Below, in pieces: positions 25,146-34,985 of a stretch of DNA of 64,000 nt (the first letter of the stretch is position 1; the number at the start of each line of letters is the position of its first letter). This DNA is from Larkinella punicea (lineage in GTDB: Bacteria; Bacteroidota; Bacteroidia; Cytophagales; Spirosomataceae). The notes under the pieces are model-generated. The model was given only the letters and a program-made list of their open reading frames with translations, ran no database searches and had not been told where the DNA came from. The stretch covers positions 1 through 64,000 of the forward strand of contig NZ_QOWE01000013.1 in the NCBI RefSeq assembly GCF_003334855.1. The letters are read 5' to 3'. The translations under genes were made by a program, and so were the position numbers.

Positions 25146-25766
25146 TTATTTGGGTAGATAAATGACCTTCTTGGTTTCGAAAAACGGTTCGTCAAAATAC
25201 GTGGATAATTCGTAAATCCGGTGCTTCTCCTTTACTTCCGCCAACTCTTCGCTGACATCCCCGCCTTTTAGGTACAAAACCCCATTCCGAAGTTTATTGT
25301 TGCCGGTTTTCAGAATCTTGTAGCGCACCCAGCCAAGAAACGGTTGCAGGCGCGTCACTGCCCGGCTGACCACAAAATCATAGGTGGATTCCAGGTGCTC
25401 CACCCGGGCCTGCTCCGCCTTCACGTTGGTGAGGCCCAGCGCCGAACTGATTTCCGTTACCACTTTGATTTTTTTGCCAATGCTGTCGACCAGATGGAAA
25501 TCGACGAGCGGAAACAGAATCGCCAGCGGAATCCCCGGAAAACCGCCCCCGGTGCCGACGTCCAGAATTTCGGTGCCGGGTACAAACTGGATGACTTTGG
25601 CAATGCCGAGCGAATGCAGCACGTGTTTCTCATACAGTGAGTCGATGTCCTGCCGCGAGATGACGTTGATCTGGGCGTTCCAGTGCCGGTACAAGTCATC
25701 CAAAGCCGCAAACTGCTCCAGTTGCCGCGCACTTAAGTCGGGAAAGTATTTTTTAATCAGGTCCAA
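25146..25766 (-). CDS. rsmG: 16S rRNA m7G527 methyltransferase
   Basis: 206 aa, typical for RsmG/GidB, which methylates G527 of 16S rRNA using S-adenosylmethionine. The N-terminus is family-like (LIKKYFPDLSARQLEQFAAL, NVISRQDIDSLYEKHVLHSL). The SAM-binding loop is ILDVGTGGGFPGIPLAI, followed by DSIGKKIKVV and the conserved SRAVTRL. The gene lies next to a small PH-like gene. A long inverted repeat separates it from the upstream glycosyltransferase gene. Confidence 0.94.
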   Translation of the reverse strand: MDLIKKYFPDLSARQLEQFAALDDLYRHWNAQINVISRQDIDSLYEKHVLHSLGIAKVIQFVPGTEILDVGTGGGFPGIPLAILFPLVDFHLVDSIGKKIKVVTEISSALGLTNVKAEQARVEHLESTYDFVVSRAVTRLQPFLGWVRYKILKTGNNKLRNGVLYLKGGDVSEELAEVKEKHRIYELSTYFDEPFFETKKVIYLPK

Positions 25767-25780
25767 AAGTAGGTATGAAT

Positions 25781-25866
25781 TATGAACGATGAATGATGAA
25801 CGGTGGACGATGAAGGCCAGTTGTGCCAGTCATTCATCATCCATCGTTCATCATTCATCATTCTAT
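25781..25866. repeat. long low-complexity inverted repeat
   Basis: Arms of about 30 bp built from GATGAA-like units: GAATGATGAACGGTGGACGA pairs with the reverse complement of TCATCCATCGTTCATCATTC with few mismatches. The centre is near 25823. It lies between two co-oriented genes and overlaps the glycosyltransferase stop. Confidence 0.75.
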
Positions 25867-27089
25867 TTCCACTTCATAATGCGGTTTTTACGCCGTGGCC
25901 GCAGGGTGACAACGCCCATGATGCCGTAATAAATTCCCATCGTCAAATCCAGAACCGGTATGGCCATCCAGTCGACGGTATGGCCCAGCCGGTAGCTGAT
26001 CCGCCCGACGATGGCCCAGAAGACCAGAAGCCGGAATCCAAACAATCCGCTGGCGATGAGCAACAGTTGGCCGTCGGGTTGGTTCAGCATACCGGACAAA
26101 CCGGATTGCAAAACCGTAATCAAGGTGATCAAACCGATGATGGGCCCCGTTAGCCAGGTTAGCACGTGGGAGAGGGACAAAAGCCCCAGCAGGAATTTGT
26201 TGCGGGTTTTGTAATGCTTGCCCACCGACAAATGCCGCTGTTTCTGGTGCCACCATTCGGCAAAGGTCTCCTTCGGCTTCGAATACGTAAAGGTAGCCGG
26301 ATGCACACTAATTGCAACGTTTCGGGCGGTGGCTACTTCGTTGATAAACAAATCGTCGTCGCCCCCCAACACCCGGATGTGCGAATAAAACCCCTTGTTT
26401 TCCAGAAATAATTGCCGCCGGTACATCAGATTTCGCCCCACGCCCATATACGGCAGTCCCACCAGCGCCATCGAGAGGTACTGAACCGCCGTAAACAGGG
26501 TTTCGTAGCGGATGAGCCGGTTGATCCAGCCGTGCTTTTTCCGGCGTTTGTAGGGGCCAAAGCCCAGCACAATTTCTTTGTTCGGTCGATCCAGTTGCGT
26601 CACCATGCCCGCCAGCCAGTAATCGCCCGCGGGTTGGCAGTCGGCGTCGGTCAGCAGAATGAGGTCGTGGGCGGCACTGCGAATACCGGTGGTCAGGGCG
26701 TATTTTTTGGGTGTCACATGATCATGTTCCCGGTCGATCCGGATGACCCGGACGTGCTCGAAGCGGTCGGCAGATTTTTCCAGAAACTCTTTCGTGCCAT
26801 CGCTCGACCGGTCGTCCATCACCAGCACTTCAAAATCCGGATAGATCTGGTCGTCGAGCAGGGGCAGCAACGTCCGCAGGTTTTCCAGTTCATTCCACGC
26901 ACACACGATGATGCTCACCGGCGGATCGACGGCGGGAGGACTGGCTACCAGCGGGAGCGAAGCCGCACCGTCCGACGACCCGCTTTCGTCCGGGTCGGAA
27001 TAGAAAGCCAGTCGGGAAAAAATACCAAGAATATAAAGAAGTTGTATGCCTACGGATAATAAACACACAACCAGCACGATAAAGACCAC
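25863..27089 (-). CDS. membrane glycosyltransferase, family 2
   Basis: About 408 aa from the GTG at 27089. A TTG at 27215 would add 42 residues, but that start overlaps the divergent tgt gene and a promoter-like TATATTTG (27137-27144, minus strand) lies between. A membrane segment (VFIVLVVCLLSVGIQLLYIL) precedes the GT-A domain, which has SIIVCAWNE, the nucleotide-sugar motif VMDDRSSDGT, DADCQP and GGDDDLF. HQKQRHLS resembles the Q-x-x-R-W acceptor motif of processive GT2 enzymes. Three or four membrane helices close the protein. It probably adds a sugar to a lipid or polysaccharide; the substrate is unknown. Confidence 0.82.
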   Translation of the reverse strand: MVFIVLVVCLLSVGIQLLYILGIFSRLAFYSDPDESGSSDGAASLPLVASPPAVDPPVSIIVCAWNELENLRTLLPLLDDQIYPDFEVLVMDDRSSDGTKEFLEKSADRFEHVRVIRIDREHDHVTPKKYALTTGIRSAAHDLILLTDADCQPAGDYWLAGMVTQLDRPNKEIVLGFGPYKRRKKHGWINRLIRYETLFTAVQYLSMALVGLPYMGVGRNLMYRRQLFLENKGFYSHIRVLGGDDDLFINEVATARNVAISVHPATFTYSKPKETFAEWWHQKQRHLSVGKHYKTRNKFLLGLLSLSHVLTWLTGPIIGLITLITVLQSGLSGMLNQPDGQLLLIASGLFGFRLLVFWAIVGRISYRLGHTVDWMAIPVLDLTMGIYYGIMGVVTLRPRRKNRIMKWK

Positions 27090-27209
27090 GAAACGACGGA
27101 AATAAAGGGCCGCGAGGCCAAATTGGAATACGATGGCAAATATACATATTTTGATTTTGGTCGCCGGACTTTCCACCTTTGCAGGTAAAAGATCGTAAAG
27201 CGACCCATC

Positions 27210-28340
27210 ATGCAATTTACCCTACAGGCAACCGACCCCCACTCAAAGGCGCGAACGGGACTCCTCACCACCGACCACGGGTTGATCGAGACGCCCATTT
27301 TTATGCCCGTAGGAACGGCTGGAACGGTGAAAGCGGTTCACCAGCGCGAATTGGTAGCGGACGTCAAAGCGGAAATTATTCTGGGAAACACCTACCATTT
27401 GTATTTGCGCCCTGGCCTCGATACGCTGGAGAAAGCCGGTGGACTGCACCGGTTTAACGGCTGGGAGCGCCCGATTCTGACCGACAGCGGAGGGTATCAG
27501 GTGTATTCATTGTCCAACACCCGGAAAATAAAAGAGGAGGGCGTCACGTTCAAGTCGCACATCGACGGTTCCAAACATGTGTTTACGCCGGAGAGCGTCA
27601 TGGATATTCAACGAATCATTGGGGCCGACATCATTATGGCGTTCGACGAATGCACACCGTATCCGTGCGAGTATGGCTACGCCCGGGCGTCGATGGAAAT
27701 GACCCACCGCTGGCTGACCCGCTGCATTGACCGGTTTGACGCCACGGAAGGGAAATATGGCTATCAGCAAACCTTATTTCCTATCGTTCAGGGCAGTACG
27801 TACAAGGACCTCCGGCAGCAGTCGGCCGAATTTGTGGCCGAACAACAACGGGACGGAAACGCCATCGGCGGGCTGGCGGTGGGCGAACCGGCGGAAGAAA
27901 TGTATACAACCATCGAGCAGGTCAACGCCATTCTGCCGTCTGATAAACCCCGGTATCTGATGGGCGTTGGAACGCCCGAAAACATCCTCGAAGCCATCGC
28001 CCTGGGCATCGATATGTTCGACTGTGTGATGCCCACGCGGAATGCCCGGCATGGGGTTCTGTATACCACCCAGGGAATCATTAATATCAAGAATGAACGG
28101 TGGAAAGATGATTTTAGCCCGATCGACGCGGAACTGGGCGGATATGCCGGAACATGTTACTCTAAGGCGTATTTAAGGCACTTAATCAAGTCTGAAGAAA
28201 TTTTAGGGGCACAAATTGCGAGTCTTCAAAACCTTACCTTTTATTTATGGTTAGTGAAAGAGGCCCGGCAGGAGATCAATACCGGTAATTTCGTGAAATG
28301 GAAAGCAAATATGACAAAAAAACTGATGCAACGCCTTTGA
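27210..28340 (+). CDS. tgt: queuine tRNA-ribosyltransferase
   Basis: 376 aa, the standard length of Tgt, which swaps guanine-34 for a queuine precursor in tRNAs with GUN anticodons (including the tRNA-Asn nearby). Family motifs: TPIFMPVGTAGTVKAV, GNTYHLYLRPG, LTDSGGYQVYSL, the Asp nucleophile region GADIIMAFDECTPYP, and GGLAVGEP. The C-terminal zinc site in this family normally has CxCxxC; here only CYSKAYLRHL is evident, so part of the zinc site seems altered. A promoter-like CACCTTTG lies about 30 nt upstream. Confidence 0.95.
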   Translation: MQFTLQATDPHSKARTGLLTTDHGLIETPIFMPVGTAGTVKAVHQRELVADVKAEIILGNTYHLYLRPGLDTLEKAGGLHRFNGWERPILTDSGGYQVYSLSNTRKIKEEGVTFKSHIDGSKHVFTPESVMDIQRIIGADIIMAFDECTPYPCEYGYARASMEMTHRWLTRCIDRFDATEGKYGYQQTLFPIVQGSTYKDLRQQSAEFVAEQQRDGNAIGGLAVGEPAEEMYTTIEQVNAILPSDKPRYLMGVGTPENILEAIALGIDMFDCVMPTRNARHGVLYTTQGIINIKNERWKDDFSPIDAELGGYAGTCYSKAYLRHLIKSEEILGAQIASLQNLTFYLWLVKEARQEINTGNFVKWKANMTKKLMQRL

Positions 28341-28410
28341 TGGTAGCCAAATCCTGTTTTTCTTGTGCCGGTAAAACGAAACCCTATGAATTGAACAAAG
28401 CGGACGGTAA

Positions 28411-28447
28411 CTTGTTTGTAAACTACCAGTGTCTTGTTTGTAAACTA
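28411..28447 (+). repeat. 15-bp direct repeats spaced 22 bp
   Basis: CTTGTTTGTAAACTA occurs at 28411-28425 and 28433-28447, start-to-start 22 bp, about two helical turns. The second copy contains the -33 element of the promoter at 28437-28467, so a regulator could bind cooperatively on one DNA face. Confidence 0.7.
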
Positions 28448-28467
28448 AGCGAAAATCTATAGTTTTG
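28437..28467 (+). promoter_or_regulatory. promoter of OmpA-family gene
   Basis: TTTG (28437-28440), exactly 19 nt, TAGTTTTG (28460-28467): an excellent TTTG/TAnnTTTG match. The predicted leader is about 100 nt. Confidence 0.7.
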
Positions 28468-28573
28468 CGGCAAAGCGTTGAAAGTTGCATAAAACGACCG
28501 GCTAAAGTAACCGACACAAGTTGTTTCACCACACTCAATGGTTTATTAACTGTCAAACAATAACCTGATAAGT

Positions 28574-30034
28574 ATGAAAAAAGTATCCCTGTTCGTAAGG
28601 GCAATGGGACTGGCTCTTCTGGCAGCGACAGGTGCCAGTGCCCAGTATAACCCGAAAGCCTCGTATGAAGGTCCTGCAAAACTGAACACCTGGTCAGTTT
28701 CTGTCATGGGCGGACCCACTCAATTCTTTGGAGACCTGAGGGAATATGACTTCTATCCGGTTTCGAAAACCGGATTTGACAGCTACAACGAACGTAAGTC
28801 GGCGTTCTTTGGCGTGGCCGTCGGGAAGCAATTGTCTCACCTGTTTGGCCTCCAGCTCGATGGGCAATTCGGTAATTTAGTCGGTATGAAGCGCCGGCTG
28901 TATTATTCTTATTTTCGATCAAACTTCATCCAAACCGACCTGACGGGAAGTGTGAACCTGAAAAGTCTGCTGTTTGGTATTAATAAAATGAAGCGCTGGA
29001 AGGTTGATGCCTACACCGGTTTGGGTGTCATGTTCTTTAAGTCAACCGCCTACGAATTAGGAACCGGCCGTGTGCGTCGCTGGACCAAAACCAACAATGG
29101 CGATGGCATCCTGCGTGAGGCCAAATACGAAAAAGACTGGGTGATTCCTGTTGGTCTGGCCGTTAACTACGAAGTAAGCTCCCGTTTCGATGTGGGTCTG
29201 GACTTCCGGTTTTCAAACGTCAACACCGACCGGCTTGATGCTACCATTGGCGGAAACAGCTCCAGCTATTTCGATCAGTTCGGTACCCGCGGACAATTTG
29301 ACAACGCTTTCGAACGGAAAGGAGAATCGAATCTGGACAAGTGGGGTTACGCAGCCGTATCGGTTACCTACAAACTAGGCAAAAACGCGATTAAGGTTCA
29401 GAAAGTGAACGGCAAATACGAGTATGATACCACCAAAGGGACATATCACCTCCGTTGGACCGATCCTCGCAACCTGATCAAACCGCCGGTCATCCTGACG
29501 CTGGAGCAAATCGACTCGGTAGCAAAAGCCAACCGGCCTAAAGACATCGACCCCCGTTTGCTGATGGATACGGATAATGACGGTGTTTCGGATTACTTCG
29601 ACCGTCAGCCTAACACGCCGGCTGGTAGCATCGTCTCCGGTGCGGGTGAAGCCATCGACTTCGATAAGTACGTAAGTGCTGCTCTGCCGGGTATTGCCTG
29701 TGCCGAAATCCTGACCAACGTCGCTTTCGACACTGATAAAAACATCATTAAGCCGCAGTACTACGACATGCTGAACAAAGTGGTTGAATTGCTGAACAAA
29801 ACGCAATGCCGCCTGCAACTGTCGGGTCACGCTGACCGCCGTGCTTCTGACCGGTACAACATCGCGCTGTCGCGCCGTCGTGTTGAAGCCGTCAAGAACT
29901 ACCTGGTGAAACAAGGCCTGAATGATGCCAACCGCATTATCATCGACTACTTCGGATCGTTCAAACCCATCGGTGACAACTCCCGTGCCGGTCTGACGAA
30001 AAACCGCCGGGTTGAACTGCGCCTGGTTCCGTAA
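28574..30034 (+). CDS. OmpA-family outer-membrane protein
   Basis: 486 aa. A signal peptide (cleavage around GASAQ) precedes an N-terminal beta-barrel-like domain of about 250 residues with alternating aromatic strands. A short calcium-type repeat (DTDNDGVSDYFDRQPNTP, about 335-352), as in thrombospondin type 3 motifs, leads into the C-terminal OmpA domain (about 375-486: NVAFDTDKNIIKPQYYDML, LSGHADRRASDRYNIALSRRR, KNRRVELRL). The OmpA domain anchors the outer membrane to peptidoglycan. It is a monocistronic gene with its own promoter and a strong terminator. Confidence 0.9.
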   Translation: MKKVSLFVRAMGLALLAATGASAQYNPKASYEGPAKLNTWSVSVMGGPTQFFGDLREYDFYPVSKTGFDSYNERKSAFFGVAVGKQLSHLFGLQLDGQFGNLVGMKRRLYYSYFRSNFIQTDLTGSVNLKSLLFGINKMKRWKVDAYTGLGVMFFKSTAYELGTGRVRRWTKTNNGDGILREAKYEKDWVIPVGLAVNYEVSSRFDVGLDFRFSNVNTDRLDATIGGNSSSYFDQFGTRGQFDNAFERKGESNLDKWGYAAVSVTYKLGKNAIKVQKVNGKYEYDTTKGTYHLRWTDPRNLIKPPVILTLEQIDSVAKANRPKDIDPRLLMDTDNDGVSDYFDRQPNTPAGSIVSGAGEAIDFDKYVSAALPGIACAEILTNVAFDTDKNIIKPQYYDMLNKVVELLNKTQCRLQLSGHADRRASDRYNIALSRRRVEAVKNYLVKQGLNDANRIIIDYFGSFKPIGDNSRAGLTKNRRVELRLVP

Positions 30035-30055
30035 GGATTCGTTTAAAAAACAATA

Positions 30056-30092
30056 AAAAAAGCCCCGAAGGTGTAACCTTTCGGGGCTTTTT
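30056..30092 (+). terminator. rho-independent terminator after OmpA-family gene
   Basis: AAAAAGCCCCGAAGGT / ACCTTTCGGGGCTTTTT hairpin starting about 22 nt after the stop, with T run on both strands. Confidence 0.85.
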
Positions 30093-30270
30093 GCGTCTCA
30101 ATAGAGTCGGTTATCAAAGGGAGACCTGGGGGAGAACGGATCGGGAGAAAAACCGGCTGTCTTTCCGTCAGTATCCTGTTCATCATGAGGTACTTAGTGT
30201 CTACTTGCCGAATTTTAATCTTCGCCTTTTTTCTTTGGCGCAGTATTTCAGTCATTCAATTATTCACAAC

Positions 30271-32622
30271 GTGCATTTAATCGGTACGAAGAAACGTAGC
30301 GTATTGGGCCAGACGATGGGCCTGTTCATTTTATTTCATTTATTCACCAGTACAACGCCAGCCTTTGCGCAAAAGGTGAGCGAATTGACGGATGAGCAGG
30401 TTCGCCAGTTTGTCGGGCAAGCGAAGAACAGCGGTTTATCCGAAACCCAGATTGAGCAAGTGGCCGCGTCGCGTGGTTACACACCGACCGATGTAAAAAA
30501 AATGCGGGAGCGCATCAATGCCCTGGAGCGAACACCGGCTCAGACTCCATCAATGCCTGCTCAGGTTGGTCGTGAGCAGAGCGATAAAGCGGCTCTCAGT
30601 ACGGTTTCAGCTTCGCGTGAAGACACCGTCAGGCGTCAATCACCGGTTTTCGGAACCAGCCTGTTTTCGTCCGCTAATCTGACTTTTGAACCCAACCTGC
30701 GGATTCCTACTCCGAGGAACTACCAGATTGGCCCGGAAGATGAGCTGATCATCGACGTATACGGGAACGCACAGCAGAATTACCGGGTCAAAGTCAGTCC
30801 GGAGGGAGCCATCAAATTAGAAAATTTAAGCCCGGTTTACGTCAACGGATTGACCATCGAGCAAGCCGAACAACGGATTGTCGGACGGCTGCGTCAGGTG
30901 TATTCCGGTTTGAATGCCAAAGGAAGTGGCGTTTTTGCGACCATTAGCCTGGGGAGTATCCGAAGTATTAAAGTGACGCTGCTCGGGCAGGTTGTGCAAC
31001 CCGGAACGTATACGTTGTCTTCGCTGGCAACGGTATTCAATGCGCTTTATGTGGCCGGAGGACCTGACCCTGATCGGGGTTCGTTTCGTGACATTCGCGT
31101 TTACCGGGGGAACCGGCTGATTCGCACGCTGGATGTATACGACTTTTTACTTCGCGCCGATCAGAAAGACAACATCAGGCTGCAGGATCAGGACATCGTT
31201 TTTGTAAACCACTACGATACGCGGATTGAGCTGACGGGTGAAGTGAAACAACCGGCTATTTACGAAGTTCGGAGCGGGGAATTACTGAAGAATGTGCTGG
31301 CTTTTGCGGGTGGCTTGACGGACAAAGCGTACGCAGCGTCAATGACCTTGCACCGTAATACGGCCAAAGAACGGCAAATCGTGACGATTCCCTCCGCTGA
31401 TATACCGTCTTTTGTGCCCCAGCGTGGTGATGTGTATTCCGTGGGGGCTATTCTCAATCGCTACGAAAACCGGGTGACGATCAGCGGGGCGGTATTTCGG
31501 CCCGGGGTTTACGCGTTGCAGAACAGCCCCACTTTGCGGCAATTGCTGGCCACTGCTGAGGGATTGCGGGAAGATGCGTTTCTGAACCGGGCAACGATCC
31601 GGCGGCTGCGGGATAATCTGGACCCTGAACTCATCGCGGTTGATTTGGGTAAACTGATGCGCGGAGAAATCAATGACATCAGCCTTCAGCGGGAAGACGT
31701 TGTTTCGGTGGCCTCTTACGGCGAATTAAGGGAACGCCGAACCGTGCGTATTCATGGCGCTGTCAATAAACCCAACGTGTTTGATTATGCCGACAGCATG
31801 AGCGTCGCCAGCCTGATTATTCTGGCGGGTGGTTTTTCCGATGGAGCAACTTCCACCCGAATCGAAATTGCCCGACGGGTCCGGAAAGACACCAGCGACC
31901 TGCCTGGTAACCAAAGTATCCGGCTTTTTCAGTTTGAACTGAACGATCAACTCAAACTCACCGAAGCAGACGCCCGGTTTGTGCTTTTTCCGTTCGATGA
32001 GGTGTTTGTGCGAACATTGCCCCGGTATGAATTTCAGAAATCCGTCACCATTACCGGCGAAATTCCTTATCCCGGCCAGTATCCGATCCGCGACAAATCG
32101 GAGCGCATTACGGAATTGATTGCTCGTGCCGGGGGGCTTCGTCCGGAAGCGTATCTGAAAGCAACCCGGTTTGTTCGCAATGGAGAGCTTATATCAGTTG
32201 ATATTCAGGAGATTATTAATAGACCCTCTGACACGGGAAATCTGCTTCTGCTGAAGGGAGATTCTATTCACATTCCCAGAAAAACAGAATTGGTACGCAT
32301 ACGGGGCGAAGTACTCAATCCGGCGGTTATTGATTTCAATCAGTCCAGGTCGATTAAATCGTACATCAGCGGCTCAGGAGGCTTCACATCCAAAGCGTTC
32401 CGCAAAAAAGTGTATGTGGTATACGCGAATGGAAACGTGAAACGTACCAAAGAGTTTCTGGGACTACGGTTTTACCCGAACCCGGAACCCGGAATGGATA
32501 TCATGGTGCCGGTTCGACCGCCCCGATCGGAGAGTAAACTGTCGGCTCCCGAGCGGGTGGCCGTGATGACGGGCATTACATCACTGGCAGCGGTGGTGTT
32601 GACCATTATTCGGCTATTTTAA
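30271..32622 (+). CDS. polysaccharide export outer-membrane protein (Wza-like, SLBB repeats)
   Basis: About 783 aa from the GTG at 30271, chosen because it places KKR before a hydrophobic stretch ending TPAFAQ, a good signal peptide. The ATG at 30316 is the alternative, and upstream starts run into the terminator. A Poly_export domain (YQIGPEDELIIDVYGNAQQNYRVKVSPEG) is followed by about six SLBB-like repeats (TLLGQVVQPGTYTL, ELTGEVKQPAIYEV, TISGAVFRPGVYAL, RIHGAVNKPNVFDY, TITGEIPYPGQYPI, RIRGEVLNPAVIDF). A C-terminal hydrophobic segment precedes the end. It forms the export pore for the polysaccharide made by the following genes. Its stop overlaps the next start by one base. Confidence 0.9.
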   Translation: MHLIGTKKRSVLGQTMGLFILFHLFTSTTPAFAQKVSELTDEQVRQFVGQAKNSGLSETQIEQVAASRGYTPTDVKKMRERINALERTPAQTPSMPAQVGREQSDKAALSTVSASREDTVRRQSPVFGTSLFSSANLTFEPNLRIPTPRNYQIGPEDELIIDVYGNAQQNYRVKVSPEGAIKLENLSPVYVNGLTIEQAEQRIVGRLRQVYSGLNAKGSGVFATISLGSIRSIKVTLLGQVVQPGTYTLSSLATVFNALYVAGGPDPDRGSFRDIRVYRGNRLIRTLDVYDFLLRADQKDNIRLQDQDIVFVNHYDTRIELTGEVKQPAIYEVRSGELLKNVLAFAGGLTDKAYAASMTLHRNTAKERQIVTIPSADIPSFVPQRGDVYSVGAILNRYENRVTISGAVFRPGVYALQNSPTLRQLLATAEGLREDAFLNRATIRRLRDNLDPELIAVDLGKLMRGEINDISLQREDVVSVASYGELRERRTVRIHGAVNKPNVFDYADSMSVASLIILAGGFSDGATSTRIEIARRVRKDTSDLPGNQSIRLFQFELNDQLKLTEADARFVLFPFDEVFVRTLPRYEFQKSVTITGEIPYPGQYPIRDKSERITELIARAGGLRPEAYLKATRFVRNGELISVDIQEIINRPSDTGNLLLLKGDSIHIPRKTELVRIRGEVLNPAVIDFNQSRSIKSYISGSGGFTSKAFRKKVYVVYANGNVKRTKEFLGLRFYPNPEPGMDIMVPVRPPRSESKLSAPERVAVMTGITSLAAVVLTIIRLF

Positions 32623-33701
32623 TGAAAAAGTATATAACTTTACCGCCGATCGAGGCTCGGAATATCCGGCAACCTTCACACCTGGATCCCGAGTGGGCTT
32701 TGATGGCGGTGTGGCACCAAAAGGCCTATGTTGTGCTTATCGCTTTTTTATTTGGGGTCGCTGGGGTTATCATGGCCTTACTGAGTCCTTTTGAATATAC
32801 ATCGGAGGTGCGGGTGATGCCGGAATTGCAGGCGCGGTCGGCCTTGAATTTAAAGCGGTTTGGTGCCTTAGCGGAATTGGCGGGGATTAACCTGGAAGGG
32901 GTTAGCAACACAGAAGCCATTCGGCCGGATCTCTATCCGGATGTGCTGAAAAGCACGCCTTTCATTTTATATTTGCTGAATCAGCCCATCACAACGGTTA
33001 AAAAAAGTAAATATTCTACCCTGGCAGCTTTCCTGACTCAGGAGTCTTTTTCGTGGACGGATCGGTTTTTTGACAAGAAGCCGTTGACGGTTCCTCAATC
33101 GATTGACGACCGGCAGGCGCTGCGTCTAACGCGGGATCAGGAGGAGTTGATTAAGGATACGAAGGAGCGCATTTTGTCCGATTTAGATAAGCAATCCGGC
33201 GTTATCATTATTCGGGTAAAAATGCCGGATGCCGAAGTGGCGGCTCAGGTCAGTCAACTGGCAATCGATTATTTGACCCGCTACGTCATTCATTACCGGA
33301 CTGAAAAAGCCCGCTCCGATCTGAAATTTCTTTCGGAACGATTTCGGGAAGCCAAACAACGGTATGACCGGGCCATGGTCAATCTGTCGGCTTACAAGGA
33401 CCAGCACCGGTATATGGTAACGGAGATCGGAACCATTGAAGAGCGCCGTTTGCAGGCAGAATTTGAATTAGCGCAGGGTTTATACAGTAACATTACCCAG
33501 CAATATGAACAAACCCGGATCAAAATACAGGAAGAGACGCCTATTTTGAAAATGCTGGAGCCTGCCCAGGTTCCGACCAAACGGAGCGAACCGCGCCGAA
33601 CCATCATGGTGTTGGTGGCGGTTTTGATGGGTTGCCTTTTTGGTATAGGGATTGCACTGGTACGACACATAGATTGGCAACCTCTGTCAATAGAAAGATA
33701 A
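32622..33701 (+). CDS. chain-length determinant (Wzz-like) protein
   Basis: 359 aa with the polysaccharide co-polymerase layout: a cytosolic N-terminus, membrane helix at about 36-58 ([20 protein letters not shown]), a large periplasmic domain with a long coiled-coil (about 215-300), and a C-terminal membrane helix ([21 protein letters not shown]). No tyrosine-kinase domain is fused. It should control polymer length together with the flippase and polymerase below. Start and previous stop share one base. Confidence 0.88.
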   Translation: MKKYITLPPIEARNIRQPSHLDPEWALMAVWHQKAYVVLIAFLFGVAGVIMALLSPFEYTSEVRVMPELQARSALNLKRFGALAELAGINLEGVSNTEAIRPDLYPDVLKSTPFILYLLNQPITTVKKSKYSTLAAFLTQESFSWTDRFFDKKPLTVPQSIDDRQALRLTRDQEELIKDTKERILSDLDKQSGVIIIRVKMPDAEVAAQVSQLAIDYLTRYVIHYRTEKARSDLKFLSERFREAKQRYDRAMVNLSAYKDQHRYMVTEIGTIEERRLQAEFELAQGLYSNITQQYEQTRIKIQEETPILKMLEPAQVPTKRSEPRRTIMVLVAVLMGCLFGIGIALVRHIDWQPLSIER

Positions 33702-33714
33702 GCGAGACTATAAA

Positions 33715-34974
33715 ATGATGGATTCGGTACGGATTGCAATCGTTGGTTTAGGGTATGTGGGCTTACCACTGGCACTGGAATTTGGTAAGCAATACGACGT
33801 TGTAGGGTATGACATCGATGAGCGCAGAATCGACGAATTACATGGCGGTTATGACCGAACCCGGGAGACGGATGAGACGACCCTTCGGCAAACGAACCGC
33901 CTGCGGTTTTCATCCAATCTGGAAGACATTGCCGGCTGTACGGTTTATATTGTGACGGTTCCAACCCCTGTCGATGCCTATAAAAAACCGGATTTAAGAC
34001 CTTTGCTGGGGGCAACACGCGACCTTGGAAAGGTACTGAAAAAAGGAGATTTGGTCATTTATGAGTCGACGGTTTATCCGGGCTGTACGGAAGAGGAATG
34101 CGTGCCGGTTCTTGAAAAAGGGTCTGGTTTGGTTTACAACGTCGATTTTTATTGCGGTTACTCACCGGAACGGATTAATCCGGGCGACAAGGTTCATACG
34201 CTGACCACCATCCGGAAAGTCACCTCTGGCTCGACGCCGGAAACCGCCCTTGTCGTGGATCAGTTATACGCATCGATTATCGGGGCGGGTACCCACAGGG
34301 CCACGTCGATCAAAGTGGCTGAAGCCAGCAAAGCCATTGAAAATGCCCAGCGCGATGTCAACATTTCGTTTGTCAATGAACTGGCGCTGATGTTTGATCG
34401 AATGGGGATCGACACCCTGGAAGTTTTGGAAGCCGCCGGAACCAAATGGAATTTTCTGAAATTCAAGCCGGGCCTGGTAGGAGGGCACTGCATTGGGGTG
34501 GACCCATATTACCTGGCTCACAAGGCCGAAAGTCTGGGCTACTACCCGCAGGTAATTTTGTCCGGACGGCGCATCAATGACAACATGGGCGTGTTTGTTG
34601 CCAGCAAACTGGTAAAACTCATGATCCGGAAAGGGCATACGATCAATGGTTCGCGCGTTTTGTTGTTGGGCATAACCTTTAAAGAAAACTGCCCCGACAT
34701 CCGCAATTCACGGGTCATCGATATTTACCGGGAGTTGGTCGAATATGGCATTCAGGTCGAAGTACACGATCCGTGGGCCAATGCTGATGAGGTTGAAAAG
34801 GAGTACGGTTTTCGGCTGATCAGCCAGCCCAACGGTCGTTATGACGGCATCGTTATGGCGGTGGCGCATGAACCGTTCCGGGAACTGAATTACCCGGCTT
34901 TACGGACCGATAAAACCGTTATTTATGATCTGAAGGGGTTGTTGGACAAGGATAAAGTGGATAGCCGGTTGTAA
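33715..34974 (+). CDS. nucleotide-sugar dehydrogenase (WbpO/TviB-like)
   Basis: 419 aa. An NAD-binding Rossmann start ([20 protein letters not shown]), [23 protein letters not shown], the central domain [20 protein letters not shown] and the catalytic cysteine motif [12 protein letters not shown] all identify a UDP-sugar 6-dehydrogenase. The sequence resembles enzymes oxidising UDP-GalNAc/UDP-GlcNAc to uronic acids (WbpO, TviB) more than UDP-glucose dehydrogenase. It supplies an acidic sugar for the polysaccharide. Confidence 0.9.
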   Translation: MMDSVRIAIVGLGYVGLPLALEFGKQYDVVGYDIDERRIDELHGGYDRTRETDETTLRQTNRLRFSSNLEDIAGCTVYIVTVPTPVDAYKKPDLRPLLGATRDLGKVLKKGDLVIYESTVYPGCTEEECVPVLEKGSGLVYNVDFYCGYSPERINPGDKVHTLTTIRKVTSGSTPETALVVDQLYASIIGAGTHRATSIKVAEASKAIENAQRDVNISFVNELALMFDRMGIDTLEVLEAAGTKWNFLKFKPGLVGGHCIGVDPYYLAHKAESLGYYPQVILSGRRINDNMGVFVASKLVKLMIRKGHTINGSRVLLLGITFKENCPDIRNSRVIDIYRELVEYGIQVEVHDPWANADEVEKEYGFRLISQPNGRYDGIVMAVAHEPFRELNYPALRTDKTVIYDLKGLLDKDKVDSRL

Positions 34975-34985
34975 AGGAAGAACGC

